Below are positions 25,195 through 34,345 of a DNA stretch of 42,371 bases, one piece after another. Source of the DNA: Mycobacterium sp. (GTDB lineage: Bacteria; Actinomycetota; Actinomycetes; Mycobacteriales; Mycobacteriaceae). The notes below the pieces were generated by a model. The model was given only the letters and a program-made list of their open reading frames with translations, did not search any database and was not told the origin of the DNA. The translations under genes and the position numbers were made by a program. Positions within the stretch are counted from its first letter, which is position 1. Each line of letters opens with the position of its first letter. The DNA is taken from positions 1 through 42,371 of the forward strand of contig JAOPUT010000069.1 of assembly GCA_025963385.1 (NCBI GenBank). The letters run 5' to 3'.

Positions 25195-25866
25195 GTGTTA
25201 CAGGTGGTACAGCGCGGATTCGTGACGAACCGCTGCTGGCTTGCAGGGCTGGCAGTGGCGTCGGCCGCTGTCTACGCAATCGCCTGGTCGGGATGGGTCC
25301 TCGGCTGGAGCTGGGTGCTGGGCCCCGACGCGTCGACGCTGGCCACGGCCCATCGAATCTCCGTCGCGCACCACGGCTGGGTGACGTTCTGGAACGCGTG
25401 GTGCACGGTGTTCTCGCCCCTGTCCTTCCGCGTGCTGACGCTGGGACTCGTCGCCTACGCGGTGATCCGACGCCAATTCCGCGTTGCCCTCTTCCTCTTC
25501 GTCAGCGTCGAGTTGTCCGGCGTACTGACCGAGGTGGCCAAGGGTCTGGCCAACCGGCCCCGGCCTGCCACCGCCGCGGTCTTCGCGTCGTCGACATCGT
25601 TCCCCTCGGGCCATGCCGTCGGCGCGATGGTCGCCGTGCTGGCGCTGGCCGTGGTGCTGTTGCCCTACGTGCGGCCGGGCGTGCGACGGTGGGTCGTGCT
25701 GGCAGGCGTCGTGATCGTGCTGTCGGTCGGCGTGGGGAGGGTCGCCTTGAACGTCCACCACCTGTCCGACGTGGTGGCGGGGTGGGCGCTCGGCTACCTC
25801 TACTTCTCGGTGTGCGCGTTGATCCTCATGGGATCGGACGAAACACCGGCAGCGCCCGGTACCTGA
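25195..25866 (+). CDS. PAP2-superfamily membrane phosphatase
   Basis: A 223-residue membrane protein with about six hydrophobic segments. The three phosphatase motifs are present: KGLANRPRP, SFPSGHAVGAM and VALNVHHLSDVVAG, with the catalytic His in the last. Enzymes of this type remove phosphate from phosphatidic acid, isoprenyl pyrophosphates or similar lipids. GTG codons at 25195, 25204 and 25222 are all possible starts and none has a clear ribosome binding site; the longest is given. Its 3' end overlaps the convergent PAP2-kinase fusion gene by 41 bases. Confidence 0.85.
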   Translation: MLQVVQRGFVTNRCWLAGLAVASAAVYAIAWSGWVLGWSWVLGPDASTLATAHRISVAHHGWVTFWNAWCTVFSPLSFRVLTLGLVAYAVIRRQFRVALFLFVSVELSGVLTEVAKGLANRPRPATAAVFASSTSFPSGHAVGAMVAVLALAVVLLPYVRPGVRRWVVLAGVVIVLSVGVGRVALNVHHLSDVVAGWALGYLYFSVCALILMGSDETPAAPGT

Positions 25867-27322
25867 CGCTGAAGGTCGCCTCGTCGAGCTCGTCGGCAAG
25901 TTCGCCGTCGTGCGCCAACAGAGTCGGGCCGTCGACGGCCTTGAAGTGGAACTCGGGCACCCGGAGTTCGTGGTACAGGGGGCTGCGCACCAACCGTCCC
26001 AGCGCGAGCGACGTCAGGATCCGCAATCTGCTGAAGGGGCGCTCGGTCTCCAGGATCCGCACGTCCATCAGGCCGTCGTCCATCCGCAGTCGTCGCGCGG
26101 GCGCGAAACCCGACGGCAGATAGGTGGAGTTGCCGAGGAAGAACAGCGACGTCTGCAGGGTCTTGTTGTCGTAGCGGATGCGGACCGGTTCGCCGCGCCG
26201 CAGGGTCTGGAACATCGCATACACGCCGGCGAGCGGCTTGCCGATCCGATGCTCCAGCTTCTCCCGCTTCTGGACGAACGTCGGGTACGCGCCAATGCTG
26301 GCGGTGTTGATCACGGTTCCGGTCTCGTTGAGGCGCAGAACGTCCACGCAGGCGACGCTGCCCTCGCGGATGGCCGCCACCGTCTTGGCGACCGTGTCGC
26401 ATCCGATGTCCTTGGCGAAGTGGTTGAACGTGCCGCCGGGAAAGACCGCCAGCGGCCGGTCGGCGGCCAGTGCCACACCCGCCGCCGCAGCCACCGTGCC
26501 GTCGCCGCCGCCGACCGCGAGCACCTCGGCACGTTCGGCCGCCGTCCGGAGCACCTGTTCGACGTCGTCGTCCTTCTCGAGTTCGACGATCTCCATCTCG
26601 GGCAGCGCTTCGCGGGCCTCCTCGATGACCCGGGCGCCGGTTCCGCTACCGGAGGCGGGGTTGATCACCAGGACCACGCCCGCGCCGTCGGGGCGCTCTG
26701 GCGTGTCGACGCGCAGGGGGTCGGCGACGGGAATCCGCGCCTCGACGATGGGTGGCACGATCTTGGCCCCCGCCACGGCGACCGCCGCACCGAGGCCGAA
26801 GCCCGCAAGCACGTCGCCGGGATAGTGCGCGCCGGTGGCGACGCGCGAGACGCCGACCATGCCCGCCAGCAGGGCCAGCGTGAGGCCGACGGGCGGGTTC
26901 TCCAGGCCGACGCCGACCGCGAAGGCCGCTGCGCTGGCCGAATGGCCCGATGGCAGGGAGTTCGAGGTGGGCATCCGGCGCGAGCGCCGCAGCACCGGGA
27001 CCGCCGCCCACTCGGGGCGCGGGCGCTTCCACACTCGCTTGGCCACCTGGTTTGCCACCAAACTCGTCACGGCCAGCGACGCCACGCCGCGGCCCGCGCC
27101 ACGTTGGACCGACGTCTTCTTGGTGGCCATCAGAGCGGCCGCGATCACGAACCACAGCTTCGAATGGTCCGCGGCGGCCGTCAGCCGGGGCATGAAGCGG
27201 TCCAGGAGGGGGCTGGGCGATTCGGCAATGGCCTCGAAGACCTCACGGTCCAACGTGCCGAGGCCTTCGCCGATCTGGCGGATGCCGCGGTGCCGGATGC
27301 GGCGTCTTCGTATTGGCTGCAT
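25826..27322 (-). CDS. Fusion of PAP2 phosphatase and diacylglycerol-kinase-like domains
   Basis: A 498-residue bifunctional protein. Residues 1-205 are a PAP2 domain with KRVWKRPRPEW, LPSGHSASAAAF and SRVATGAHYPGDVLAG. Residues 215-498 are a diacylglycerol/sphingosine-kinase-like domain with VLVINPASGSG, the nucleotide loop AVGGGDGTVAAAA (Asp274), FPGGTFNHFAKDIG and a C-terminal DDGLMDVRIL. One half removes and the other adds lipid phosphate, so it may recycle lipid intermediates such as polyprenol or diacylglycerol. The ATG at 27322 is chosen over an upstream TTG. Such fusions occur in actinobacteria. The gene is convergent with a second PAP2 gene, overlapping it by 41 bases. Confidence 0.9.
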   Translation of the reverse strand: MQPIRRRRIRHRGIRQIGEGLGTLDREVFEAIAESPSPLLDRFMPRLTAAADHSKLWFVIAAALMATKKTSVQRGAGRGVASLAVTSLVANQVAKRVWKRPRPEWAAVPVLRRSRRMPTSNSLPSGHSASAAAFAVGVGLENPPVGLTLALLAGMVGVSRVATGAHYPGDVLAGFGLGAAVAVAGAKIVPPIVEARIPVADPLRVDTPERPDGAGVVLVINPASGSGTGARVIEEAREALPEMEIVELEKDDDVEQVLRTAAERAEVLAVGGGDGTVAAAAGVALAADRPLAVFPGGTFNHFAKDIGCDTVAKTVAAIREGSVACVDVLRLNETGTVINTASIGAYPTFVQKREKLEHRIGKPLAGVYAMFQTLRRGEPVRIRYDNKTLQTSLFFLGNSTYLPSGFAPARRLRMDDGLMDVRILETERPFSRLRILTSLALGRLVRSPLYHELRVPEFHFKAVDGPTLLAHDGELADELDEATFSVRYRALPVFRPIP

Positions 27323-27437
27323 GGCACCCAACCTAGCCGGGCGCGAAAGGGCTTAGGACACAACTCATCTCTCGACCCCAGGATCGTTGTTAAACCTTTA
27401 CTTGACCTCGAGAGCGGGGTGTGTTGACGTTGAACCT

Positions 27438-28091
27438 GTGCGCCGACTGTTGATCTCGCTGTGCGCGTTGGTCATGGGCTTGGTCATCGCGCCGGTGGCC
27501 CGCGCGGAACTGACGCCGTGGTTCGCGCCCAGCGTCGGTGCCGCCACCCAGGTCATTTCCGTTGTGGGCGTTGGTGGTTCGGACGCCAAGCTCGACGTCT
27601 ACGAGCGAACGGCAGCCGGTTGGCAGGCCGTGGCCGCCGGGATCCCGGCCCATGTCGGGTCGGCGGGAATGGCGCCGGAGACCCACGACGGTCAGATGCT
27701 CACGCCGATGGGCATCTTCACTTTGGACTTCGCGTTCGGCACGGCCCCCAATCCCGGCGGCGGCCTTCAGTACGTCCAGGTGGGGAAGAACCACTGGTGG
27801 GACGGCGACATGAAGAGCCCGACCTACAACACCATGCAGATCTGCGAGAAGTCGCAGTGCCCATTCGACACCAACCCGAGCAGTGGCACCGAGAACCTCG
27901 AGATCCCGCAATATCGGCACGCCGTGGTGATGGGGGTGAACAAGCAGCGCGTCCCTGGCAACGGCGGCGCCTTCTTCCTTCACACCACCGACGGCGGACC
28001 GACGGCCGGCTGCGTCGCCATCGACGACGCGAAACTGGTGCAGATCATCAAGTGGCTGCGACCCGGTGCGCTCATCGCGGTGTCCAAGTAA
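27438..28091 (+). CDS. Secreted L,D-transpeptidase-like catalytic domain protein
   Basis: A 217-residue exported protein. The N-terminus RRLLISLCALVMGLVIAPVARA is a signal peptide with an ARA cleavage site. The mature part is the COG3786/YkuD-like fold: TPMGIFTLDFAFG, QYRHAVVMGVN and FFLHTTDGGPTAGCVAI, with His182 and Cys192 as the catalytic pair. The family cross-links or trims peptidoglycan, or attaches proteins to it, in the periplasm; many members have no proven substrate. The start is a GTG at 27438 with no clear Shine-Dalgarno. It is divergent from the PAP2-kinase fusion and convergent with the SnoaL-like gene two bases away. Confidence 0.85.
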   Translation: MRRLLISLCALVMGLVIAPVARAELTPWFAPSVGAATQVISVVGVGGSDAKLDVYERTAAGWQAVAAGIPAHVGSAGMAPETHDGQMLTPMGIFTLDFAFGTAPNPGGGLQYVQVGKNHWWDGDMKSPTYNTMQICEKSQCPFDTNPSSGTENLEIPQYRHAVVMGVNKQRVPGNGGAFFLHTTDGGPTAGCVAIDDAKLVQIIKWLRPGALIAVSK

Positions 28092-28093
28092 CG

Positions 28094-28561
28094 TCAAAGA
28101 TTAACGGCACGACCGGCTTTCACCTTGAAGTTGAGTGCCGAGGTCGACAACGAGGCGTCGTAGGTGCGGTCGTAGCCGGTGGCGCTGATCTTCCAACCGT
28201 CGGCGGTCCGTCGGTAACGGTCGTGATAGAACCCCGCGCCGATCAGCATGAAGTCGAACTTCGGGACGATGACCTTGTCCTGCAGGTACCAGGTGGCCGT
28301 CGCCTCGTCGCCGTCGACGTCGATCTCGGGATGTGTGACCCGGTGCTCGGTGATGACGTCGGCGGGCATCGCGTTGCGCATGAACTCGACGAGGGTGGCG
28401 CGGTCGGTGAAGTGATGCTCTTCGCCGAGGGACTCGCCGTAGTCGCCGATCACGTCGTCGGTGAGCGTGTCTGCGAACTCGTCCCAGTGCTTGGTGTCGA
28501 GCGCGCGCAGGTACCGGTACTTGACTCGCTGAATGTCTTCGATGTCACCCATGTCCGTCAT
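28094..28561 (-). CDS. SnoaL/NTF2-like domain protein
   Basis: A 155-residue protein of the SnoaL-like (NTF2) fold. It opens MTDMGDIEDIQRVKYRYLRALDTK and continues DEFADTLTDDVIGDYG, which are the first helix and strand pattern of the family; FYHDRYRRTADGWKISATGY is the C-terminal sheet. Members include polyketide cyclases, dehydratases and ring-hydroxylating dioxygenase small subunits. Neither a cofactor nor a substrate can be read. ATG 28561 is chosen; the longer upstream reading is non-coding and a second ATG lies at 28552. No Shine-Dalgarno is obvious. Confidence 0.8.
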   Translation of the reverse strand: MTDMGDIEDIQRVKYRYLRALDTKHWDEFADTLTDDVIGDYGESLGEEHHFTDRATLVEFMRNAMPADVITEHRVTHPEIDVDGDEATATWYLQDKVIVPKFDFMLIGAGFYHDRYRRTADGWKISATGYDRTYDASLSTSALNFKVKAGRAVNL

Positions 28562-28832
28562 TGCAACACAGAGCCGCCCGACGTCACACGGTGATCCCAC
28601 GAGTTGCGTTGACGGATACGTCAAATCACGGCGTGGTTCGCCTGCGGTTGCCGAAATGCCGTCGACCCTGCGAAATTGCCGGTGACACCTATTGCCGGTG
28701 GGCCCGAACGTCACCGAACCTGTGGACTTCAGGTCCTCGTGCAAAGCCTGCTCACAGCCAAAACCTAGCTGCCAGAACGTTGTTCGCCGACATCTCACGG
28801 AGTGTCTGACGCGTTTGCCCGGCGGGGCGGGT

Positions 28833-28838
28833 TATCCT
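28833..28838 (+). promoter_or_regulatory. Candidate -10 for the Hsp70-like gene, giving a near-leaderless mRNA
   Basis: TATCCT fits the mycobacterial TAnnnT pattern and ends ten bases before the ATG at 28849. A transcript starting there would have a leader of only a few bases, in line with the absence of a Shine-Dalgarno. The rest of 28562-28848 shows no gene. Confidence 0.45.
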
Positions 28839-28848
28839 TGCCGACGTT

Positions 28849-30603
28849 ATGAGCGACCCGTTGGGGTTGTCGATCGGGACGACCAACCTGGTCGCGGCCC
28901 GTGTCGGCAATCAACCAGTCATCCGGCGATCAGTGCTGCCCATCGCCGGACAGGTGCTGAGCGGTTTCGTCGAACGCGTCGGGGACCCCGTGCCGCTGAT
29001 CGCCGACGACGGCATCTCCTACCGCGCCGACGTGCTGATGGTCGAGGCGCTCGACGCGATGGTCGTCGAAGCGGGCGGCGAGGCGTCGCAGATCGCCGTC
29101 GCCGTCCCCGCCCACTGGAAGGGCAGCACGCTGCGGTCGCTTCGCGATGCCATGCGGACCAAGCCCAGCCTCGCTCCGAACGGCGTGCCGGTGCGGTTGG
29201 TGTCGGACGCCGTCGCGGCGCTCACCGCCCTGGGCGCCAACCCCGGCCTCCCCGTACACGGCGTCGTGGCCCTTCTCGACTTCGGCGGTGGCGGCACCAG
29301 CATCACCCTCGCCGACGCGGCGGCGTCGTTCGAACCGATCGAGACCACCCGGCTGACGGAGTTCTCCGGTGACCAGATCGACCAGTCACTTCTCGCGCAC
29401 GTGCTCGACGAGATCGCGGGCGACGTCGATCCCGCAGGCACCGCGTCGGTGGGATCACTGACGCGACTGCGGGAAGCGTGCAGGCAGGCCAAGGAGGAGC
29501 TGTCCGAGGCGACGGAGGCGGAGATCCGCGTCGAGTTGCCAGTGCACCAGTCGGCCGTGCGAGTGAGCCGCGACCAGCTCGACGCGTTGATGGAGGCTCC
29601 GCTCGCGGCCGTGCTGTCCGAGCTCGAGGAATCGTTGCTGCGCAACAGAATTGCGCCGGCCGACCTGTCCGCGGTAGTCGCCGTCGGTGGCGGCGCGCGG
29701 ATTCCGCTGGTCACGCGCAGACTCACCGAGGGCGACCGCAACTCCTTGGTGACCACGCCGCACCCGGCGCTGGACGCCGCGGTGGGAGCCGCACTGTTCG
29801 CGGCCTACGGTGCGGACGCCGACGCGCAGACCGGCGTCGCACCAATGCCTCTCATCACGGGAGCGATGGCCAGTGCGGCGCCCGACTCCTCGACGTTCCG
29901 GGCGCTGGCGTGGTCCCAGGACGACGACACCGTCGGCGATCCCACCCCGTACACGGGTGAGGACCCCTACGCCGATCCGTACGCCGACTCCAGCACCACC
30001 CGTGTCGTGGCGCAGTACCACCCGAGGCAGGATGACGAGCCTCGGTCGTGGCAACGCCTGCCGCTCTTGCTCTTTGGCGTCGCCGCGGTGGTCGCACTGG
30101 TGGCCGTCGGCGGTGTCGCGATCGCCTTGACCAGCGCGACCGACGAGACTCGCCCGACGCCGACCACCGCTCCCGTAACCGCCACGTCGCCACCTGCCCC
30201 GCCGCCCACGAGCATCGCCCCGCCACCGCCCCCGCCGACGACCGAGGCGCCGCCGCAGAACGTCGTCACGGTGACGAGCGAGGCGCCGCCTCCGCCACCG
30301 CCGACGGAGACCGTGACGGTGGAGCGCCCGGTCACCACGACGATGACCACGACGCAACCGACCACCACGACCACCACCACACCGCCCACCACCACGACCA
30401 CCACGACGACGCCCACCACCACGACCACGACGACGTCGACGACGCCGACCATGACGACGAGCTACATCACCGTCCCGTTCGTGCCCGTGCCGATTCCGAT
30501 CCAGGTCCCTGCCACTCCGACGCCGCAGCAGACCTATCAGCCGTACCAGCCATACCCGCCATACCAACCGCCGGTGTACCAGCAGCCCCAGTACCCGTAC
30601 TGA
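28849..30603 (+). CDS. Membrane-anchored Hsp70-like ATPase protein with Pro/Thr-rich external tail
   Basis: A 584-residue protein with three parts. Residues 1-330 are an Hsp70/actin-type ATPase: phosphate 1 LGLSIGTTNLVAARV, connect 1 VAVPAHWKGSTLRSLR, phosphate 2 DFGGGGTSITL (Asp144) and adenosine motif AVGGGARIPLV (279-284 region). There is no substrate-binding domain. An acidic linker leads to one membrane segment near 405-428. The last 150 residues are Pro- and Thr-rich, with long runs of Thr and a Tyr/Pro/Gln end, probably outside the membrane. The layout suggests a cytosolic ATPase that passes a signal or force to the envelope; it is not a normal DnaK. A tiny membrane protein and a PASTA protein follow. 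Confidence 0.85.
   Translation: MSDPLGLSIGTTNLVAARVGNQPVIRRSVLPIAGQVLSGFVERVGDPVPLIADDGISYRADVLMVEALDAMVVEAGGEASQIAVAVPAHWKGSTLRSLRDAMRTKPSLAPNGVPVRLVSDAVAALTALGANPGLPVHGVVALLDFGGGGTSITLADAAASFEPIETTRLTEFSGDQIDQSLLAHVLDEIAGDVDPAGTASVGSLTRLREACRQAKEELSEATEAEIRVELPVHQSAVRVSRDQLDALMEAPLAAVLSELEESLLRNRIAPADLSAVVAVGGGARIPLVTRRLTEGDRNSLVTTPHPALDAAVGAALFAAYGADADAQTGVAPMPLITGAMASAAPDSSTFRALAWSQDDDTVGDPTPYTGEDPYADPYADSSTTRVVAQYHPRQDDEPRSWQRLPLLLFGVAAVVALVAVGGVAIALTSATDETRPTPTTAPVTATSPPAPPPTSIAPPPPPPTTEAPPQNVVTVTSEAPPPPPPTETVTVERPVTTTMTTTQPTTTTTTTPPTTTTTTTTPTTTTTTTSTTPTMTTSYITVPFVPVPIPIQVPATPTPQQTYQPYQPYPPYQPPVYQQPQYPY
30331..30450 (+). repeat. Low-complexity ACC/ACG triplet tract coding for poly-Thr
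   Basis: About 120 bases consist mostly of ACC and ACG codons and encode the Thr-rich outer tail of the Hsp70-like protein. Tracts of this kind can change in length by slippage. Confidence 0.8.
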
Positions 30604-30682
30604 TTCCTGTGAGCCGAAAAGCGCGACAAGCAATGTCACAGTTTGGATTCAGCGTCTCCGTGGGGAAGCGGTCCACGATCTG

Positions 30683-30958
30683 ATGATGACCGAGAAGAGA
30701 TCGCAGACCATGGGTCTGCGCGTGAAGGTGCTTGGACTGGCTGGGGCCGCGGCGTTCGTCACGCTGGGGGTAATGAGCCTCGGTTACGGACAGGGAAGTC
30801 CCAGCGGGACTGACCTGGCCGGCTCGGGCGACGCGCCTGCCAACACCACCTACGTCCAGCCGACTGACAATGCCATGACGATGGGCGCCACGGCGACCAT
30901 GACGACCCCCGACACGGTCGAGGCCATCGGCAAGGCCGTCCCGAAGAGCGGGGGCTGA
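30683..30958 (+). CDS. Small exported or membrane-anchored protein of unknown function
   Basis: A 91-residue protein. A basic N-terminus (MMTEKRSQTMGLRVK) is followed by a hydrophobic stretch VLGLAGAAAFVTLGVMSLGYG that acts as a signal peptide or anchor. The rest is short, polar and Thr/Ala/Met-rich with no motif. ATG codons at 30683, 30686 and 30710 are possible starts. It begins 79 bases after the Hsp70-like gene, and its stop is one base from the start of the PASTA gene, so the latter two are clearly one transcript. Confidence 0.68.
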   Translation: MMTEKRSQTMGLRVKVLGLAGAAAFVTLGVMSLGYGQGSPSGTDLAGSGDAPANTTYVQPTDNAMTMGATATMTTPDTVEAIGKAVPKSGG

Positions 30959-30959
30959 C

Positions 30960-31385
30960 GTGCGCAAGCTGGCCACTGGTTCGATCCTCGCGGGGTCGGC
31001 CGCCACGGCGATGGTGCTGTTGGGCACCGGTGTGGCGCAGGCGTCCGCGCCCGACGTCGTCGGACAGAAGTACAGCGATGCCCAATCGGCGATCAGCAGC
31101 GCCGGTCTGACCCCCGTGGTCTCGACCACGGTCGGCGATCAGAAGGCATGGCCGGACTGCCTGGTCACCAACACCGTCCAGCGCACCGTGCCGCCACCCG
31201 AGAACAGCGCGGGCTCGGCGACACAGCAGCTGCTCGTCTCGCTGAACTGCGACGACGGAGCGGCCAGCGGCAAGACCCCCGGCTTCTCGGCCGCGAGCCC
31301 CGAGGGCAGGGCGGCCAAGGCGGCGGCCGACGCGGCGGCGGCGTCCGCCTCGGCTACCCCCAGCGCAGCAGCTCCGGCGGGTTGA
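30960..31385 (+). CDS. Secreted PASTA-domain protein
   Basis: A 141-residue exported protein. The signal peptide MRKLATGSILAGSAATAMVL continues to GVAQA. A PASTA-like module follows, APDVVGQKYSDAQSAISSAG then LTPVVSTTVGDQ, with two cysteines further on (PDCLV and LNCDD) that could form a disulfide outside the cell. The C-terminal 40 residues are Ala/Ser-rich and disordered. PASTA modules of serine/threonine kinases and penicillin-binding proteins bind peptidoglycan fragments. A GTG start is used one base after the preceding stop. Together with the Hsp70-like protein it points to an envelope role. Confidence 0.8.
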   Translation: MRKLATGSILAGSAATAMVLLGTGVAQASAPDVVGQKYSDAQSAISSAGLTPVVSTTVGDQKAWPDCLVTNTVQRTVPPPENSAGSATQQLLVSLNCDDGAASGKTPGFSAASPEGRAAKAAADAAAASASATPSAAAPAG

Positions 31386-31390
31386 TCAGT

Positions 31391-32386
31391 TCAGTTCTTC
31401 TCGGCAAGGTTTCGTGGATGATGGCAGGCCACGACGTGGGCGCTCTCGAGTTCCTCTAGGACGGGGTCGTCCACGTCGCACACCTCGGTCGCCCACGGGC
31501 AACGTGTGTGGAAGTGGCACCCGGAGGGCGGGTCGATCGGACTCGGCACGTCACCCTCGAGGACCAACCGTTCGCGCGCGAAGTTGAGCTTCGGGTCCGG
31601 AATCGGCACCGCGGAGAGCAGCGCGTTCGAGTACGGGTGTAGAGGGCGATCGTAAAGCTGTGCAGCGGGCGCACTTTCGACGATCCTGCCAAGGTACATG
31701 ACCGCCACCCGGTCCGAGACGTGCCGCACCACGCCGAGGTCGTGCGCGACGAACAGATATGACAGACCAAGTTCCTCTTGGAGATCCTTCAGCAGGTTGA
31801 CGATCTGCGCCTGTACGGAGACGTCCAGCGCGGACACAGGTTCGTCGGCGATGATCAGCTTCGGTCGCAGTGCCAGCGCTCTGGCGATGCCGATGCGCTG
31901 GCGCTGGCCGCCGGAGAACTCGTGGGGATAGCGGCTGGCGTGCTCGGCGCTGAGGCCGACGCGGTCGAGCAACTCCTGCACGCGCCGGTTCACGTCGCGA
32001 CCGCTGGCCAGGCCGTGCAGTTCGATCGGCTCACCGATGATCTGCCCGACCCTCTTGCGTGGGTTCAGCGACGCATAGGGATCCTGGAAGATCATCTGCA
32101 TCTGCCGTCGCACCGGGCGCAGGCTGCGGCGTGACCGACCCACCAGTTCCTCGCCGCAGAAGCGCACCGACCCCGACGTCGGAGCGGTGAGCTGGAGAAT
32201 GGTCCGGCTGAGAGTCGACTTGCCGCAGCCGGATTCGCCGACGAGGCCCAGCGTCTCGCCCTCGTTGATGGTCAAGCTGACGCCGTCGACGGCCTTCACG
32301 TGGGCGACCACGCGGTCGACGACGACGCCGGACTTGATCGGGAAGTGCTTGACGAGGTCGGTCACCTCGAGCAACGGCTCGCTCAA
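31391..32386 (-). CDS. Peptide/nickel-type ABC transporter ATP-binding protein (OppF/DppF class)
   Basis: A 331-residue ABC ATPase. Walker [11 protein letters not shown]-loop [14 protein letters not shown], signature [15 protein letters not shown], Walker [15 protein letters not shown] and the switch His in VAHDLGVV are complete. The C-terminal oligopeptide-transporter extension has [15 protein letters not shown] and a later Cys, the cysteine set linked to an iron-sulfur cluster in some Opp ATPases. It starts with TTG at 32386, overlapping the stop of the partner ATPase, with GGAAGG upstream; no ATG or GTG is available in frame. It is last in the five-gene importer operon. Confidence 0.93.
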   Translation of the reverse strand: MSEPLLEVTDLVKHFPIKSGVVVDRVVAHVKAVDGVSLTINEGETLGLVGESGCGKSTLSRTILQLTAPTSGSVRFCGEELVGRSRRSLRPVRRQMQMIFQDPYASLNPRKRVGQIIGEPIELHGLASGRDVNRRVQELLDRVGLSAEHASRYPHEFSGGQRQRIGIARALALRPKLIIADEPVSALDVSVQAQIVNLLKDLQEELGLSYLFVAHDLGVVRHVSDRVAVMYLGRIVESAPAAQLYDRPLHPYSNALLSAVPIPDPKLNFARERLVLEGDVPSPIDPPSGCHFHTRCPWATEVCDVDDPVLEELESAHVVACHHPRNLAEKN

Positions 32387-33384
32387 CTCGTCACCGCCTT
32401 CCGCAGTCCGATGCGCCCGTCGACGTCACGGAGGCGCCGCTTGTCGGCTGGATCCAGCCAGCATCGATCGCCGTGAAGTGGCGGTGGCTCGGAGCACTTC
32501 TCGAACTCGTGCGGGCAACGCGCGGCGAAACGGCAGCCGGTTGGCGGATTCAGCAGTGACGGTGGGGAGCCGGCGATCTGAGCAAGTCGCACCGGTCGTG
32601 GCTGATCGAGACGGGCGAGTGAGCCCAGCAGCCCCCAGGTGTAGGGATGCTGAGGATCGTAGAAGAGGTTCTCCAGGGTCGCGTCCTCGACGATCTGTCC
32701 CGCGTACATCACCGCGACCCGGTCGGCGACCTCCGCGACGACGCCGAGGTCGTGTGTGATCAGCACGACCGCGAGCCCTCGCTCCCGATTCAAGCGGTCC
32801 AGCAGTCGGAGGATCTGCGCCTGCACCGTGACGTCGAGCGCGGTCGTCGGCTCGTCGGCGATCAACACGTCGGGATCCAGCGCCAGGGCCATCGCGATCA
32901 TCACGCGCTGCCGCATACCGCCGGAGAACTCGTGGGGGTAGTCGTGAACTCGCCGTTCGGGATTCGGGATCCCGACCGAGCGCAGCAGATCGACCGCGCT
33001 CTCACGGGCCTCTTTCTTGGACACCTTCCGGTGCGCCCGGATCATCTCGACGATCTGCTCACCGATGCGATAGACGGGGTTCAGCGACGTCATCGGATCC
33101 TGGAAGATCATTGCGATGCGCTTACCGCGCACGTCGCGCAGCTTCTCGTCGTCCAGCTCGGTGAGGTCGCGGCCGTCGAACTCGACGGAACCGGTGATCG
33201 TCGCGTTGGGCGCCCGCGTCAGCCCGAGGATGGTCTGCGCGGTGACGCTCTTGCCAGAGCCGGATTCCCCGACGATGGCCAGGATCTCGCCCTTGTCGAG
33301 CTCGAATGACACCCCCTCGACGGCGCGTACGACGCCACCGTCGGTGGCGAAGCTGACGCTGAGGTCCCGAACGGAAAGGATCAT
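32383..33384 (-). CDS. Peptide/nickel-type ABC transporter ATP-binding protein (OppD/DppD class)
   Basis: A 333-residue ABC ATPase with Walker [27 protein letters not shown], signature [15 protein letters not shown], Walker [15 protein letters not shown] and the switch THDLGVVAE. The C-terminal extension ends with [15 protein letters not shown] and GDRCW, the cysteine-rich region of this class. The ATG overlaps the stop of the permease gene as ATGA, and its own stop overlaps the next ATPase start. It pairs with the OppF-type subunit to drive the two permeases. In M. tuberculosis some peptide importers carry both ATPase halves in one protein; here they are separate. Confidence 0.94.
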   Translation of the reverse strand: MILSVRDLSVSFATDGGVVRAVEGVSFELDKGEILAIVGESGSGKSVTAQTILGLTRAPNATITGSVEFDGRDLTELDDEKLRDVRGKRIAMIFQDPMTSLNPVYRIGEQIVEMIRAHRKVSKKEARESAVDLLRSVGIPNPERRVHDYPHEFSGGMRQRVMIAMALALDPDVLIADEPTTALDVTVQAQILRLLDRLNRERGLAVVLITHDLGVVAEVADRVAVMYAGQIVEDATLENLFYDPQHPYTWGLLGSLARLDQPRPVRLAQIAGSPPSLLNPPTGCRFAARCPHEFEKCSEPPPLHGDRCWLDPADKRRLRDVDGRIGLRKAVTS

Positions 33385-34343
33385 GCGGGGGCCGCCTCGC
33401 CGAGTCGGATGCGTGGGTCAAGGAATGCGTACAGGACGTCGACGATCGTGTTGAACAGCACGATGAAGAACGCACCGAACATGGTGACGCCCATCAGCGG
33501 AGGTAGATCGAGGCTGCCGATGGCCTGGCCCGCGTAGAGTCCGACCCCGTTGATGTTGAACACCGTCTCGGTGAGGATGGCGCCGCCGCCGACGACGGCG
33601 CCGAAGTCCAAGCCGAACAAGGTGATCACCGGGATCATCGAGTTGCGCAGCACGTGCTTGATGCGAATCTGGCGCTCGCTGATGCCCTTCGCGCGGGCAG
33701 TGCGGACGTAGTCCTCGTTCATCACGTCGAGCATGTTGGAGCGGAGCACCCTGCTGTAGAAGCCGACGAACAGCACCGCCAGCGTGATCCATGGCAACAC
33801 CAGGTGATATGCCCACTGCCCTGGGTTCTTGGTCAGCGGCACATAACTACTGGTGGGGAAGAGCTGTGCCTTGAAGCTCAAGTAGTACAACAGGATTGCC
33901 GCGAGCCAGAACACGGGCACCGAGATGCCGACCAGCGCGAGGATGGTGAGCGCGCGGTCGGTGAACTTGCCCGCGTGGACGGCGCTGAGGTAGCCGAACA
34001 CGACGGCGAGCACCATCCAGAGGAGGGCTGCCCCGATGCACAGGGACAGCGTGGCGGGCAGTCCCTTCCAGATCTGCTCGTTGACGTTCTGCGAGCTCGC
34101 GTACGACGTGAGCTGGCCGGTGAAGATCCGCTTCATCATCGTCAGGTACTGCACGGGTAACGACTGGTCGAGCCCGAGGTCTGCCCTGACCCGGCCGACC
34201 AGTGCCGGGTTGGCGTTCTTACCCGCAATGCGTTGCGCGGGATCGGAGTTGGGGATGACGTTGAAGATCAGGAAGACGATCACCGAGATCGCGAACAGCA
34301 CGGCGACCATCCCGATCAATCGCCTCACGGCGAATCGCAACAT
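33381..34343 (-). CDS. Peptide/nickel-type ABC transporter permease (OppB/DppB class)
   Basis: A 320-residue inner-membrane permease with about six helices. The start [20 protein letters not shown] and [16 protein letters not shown] are classic for the B subunit, and the EAA coupling loop reads [20 protein letters not shown], which docks on the ATPases. The ending [14 protein letters not shown] is typical. It forms a heterodimer with the C-type permease. It lies two bases downstream of that gene and overlaps the ATPase gene by four bases. Confidence 0.94.
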   Translation of the reverse strand: MLRFAVRRLIGMVAVLFAISVIVFLIFNVIPNSDPAQRIAGKNANPALVGRVRADLGLDQSLPVQYLTMMKRIFTGQLTSYASSQNVNEQIWKGLPATLSLCIGAALLWMVLAVVFGYLSAVHAGKFTDRALTILALVGISVPVFWLAAILLYYLSFKAQLFPTSSYVPLTKNPGQWAYHLVLPWITLAVLFVGFYSRVLRSNMLDVMNEDYVRTARAKGISERQIRIKHVLRNSMIPVITLFGLDFGAVVGGGAILTETVFNINGVGLYAGQAIGSLDLPPLMGVTMFGAFFIVLFNTIVDVLYAFLDPRIRLGEAAPA

Positions 34344-34345
34344 GG

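Noticed and set aside
25910..27427. Open frame of 505 codons on the plus strand
   Set aside because: Antisense to the PAP2-kinase fusion, whose motifs are complete on the other strand.
30331..30450. Repeated triplets looked at as a possible repeat array or mobile element
   Set aside because: The repeats stay in frame within the Thr-rich coding sequence and have no spacers; this is low-complexity coding DNA.
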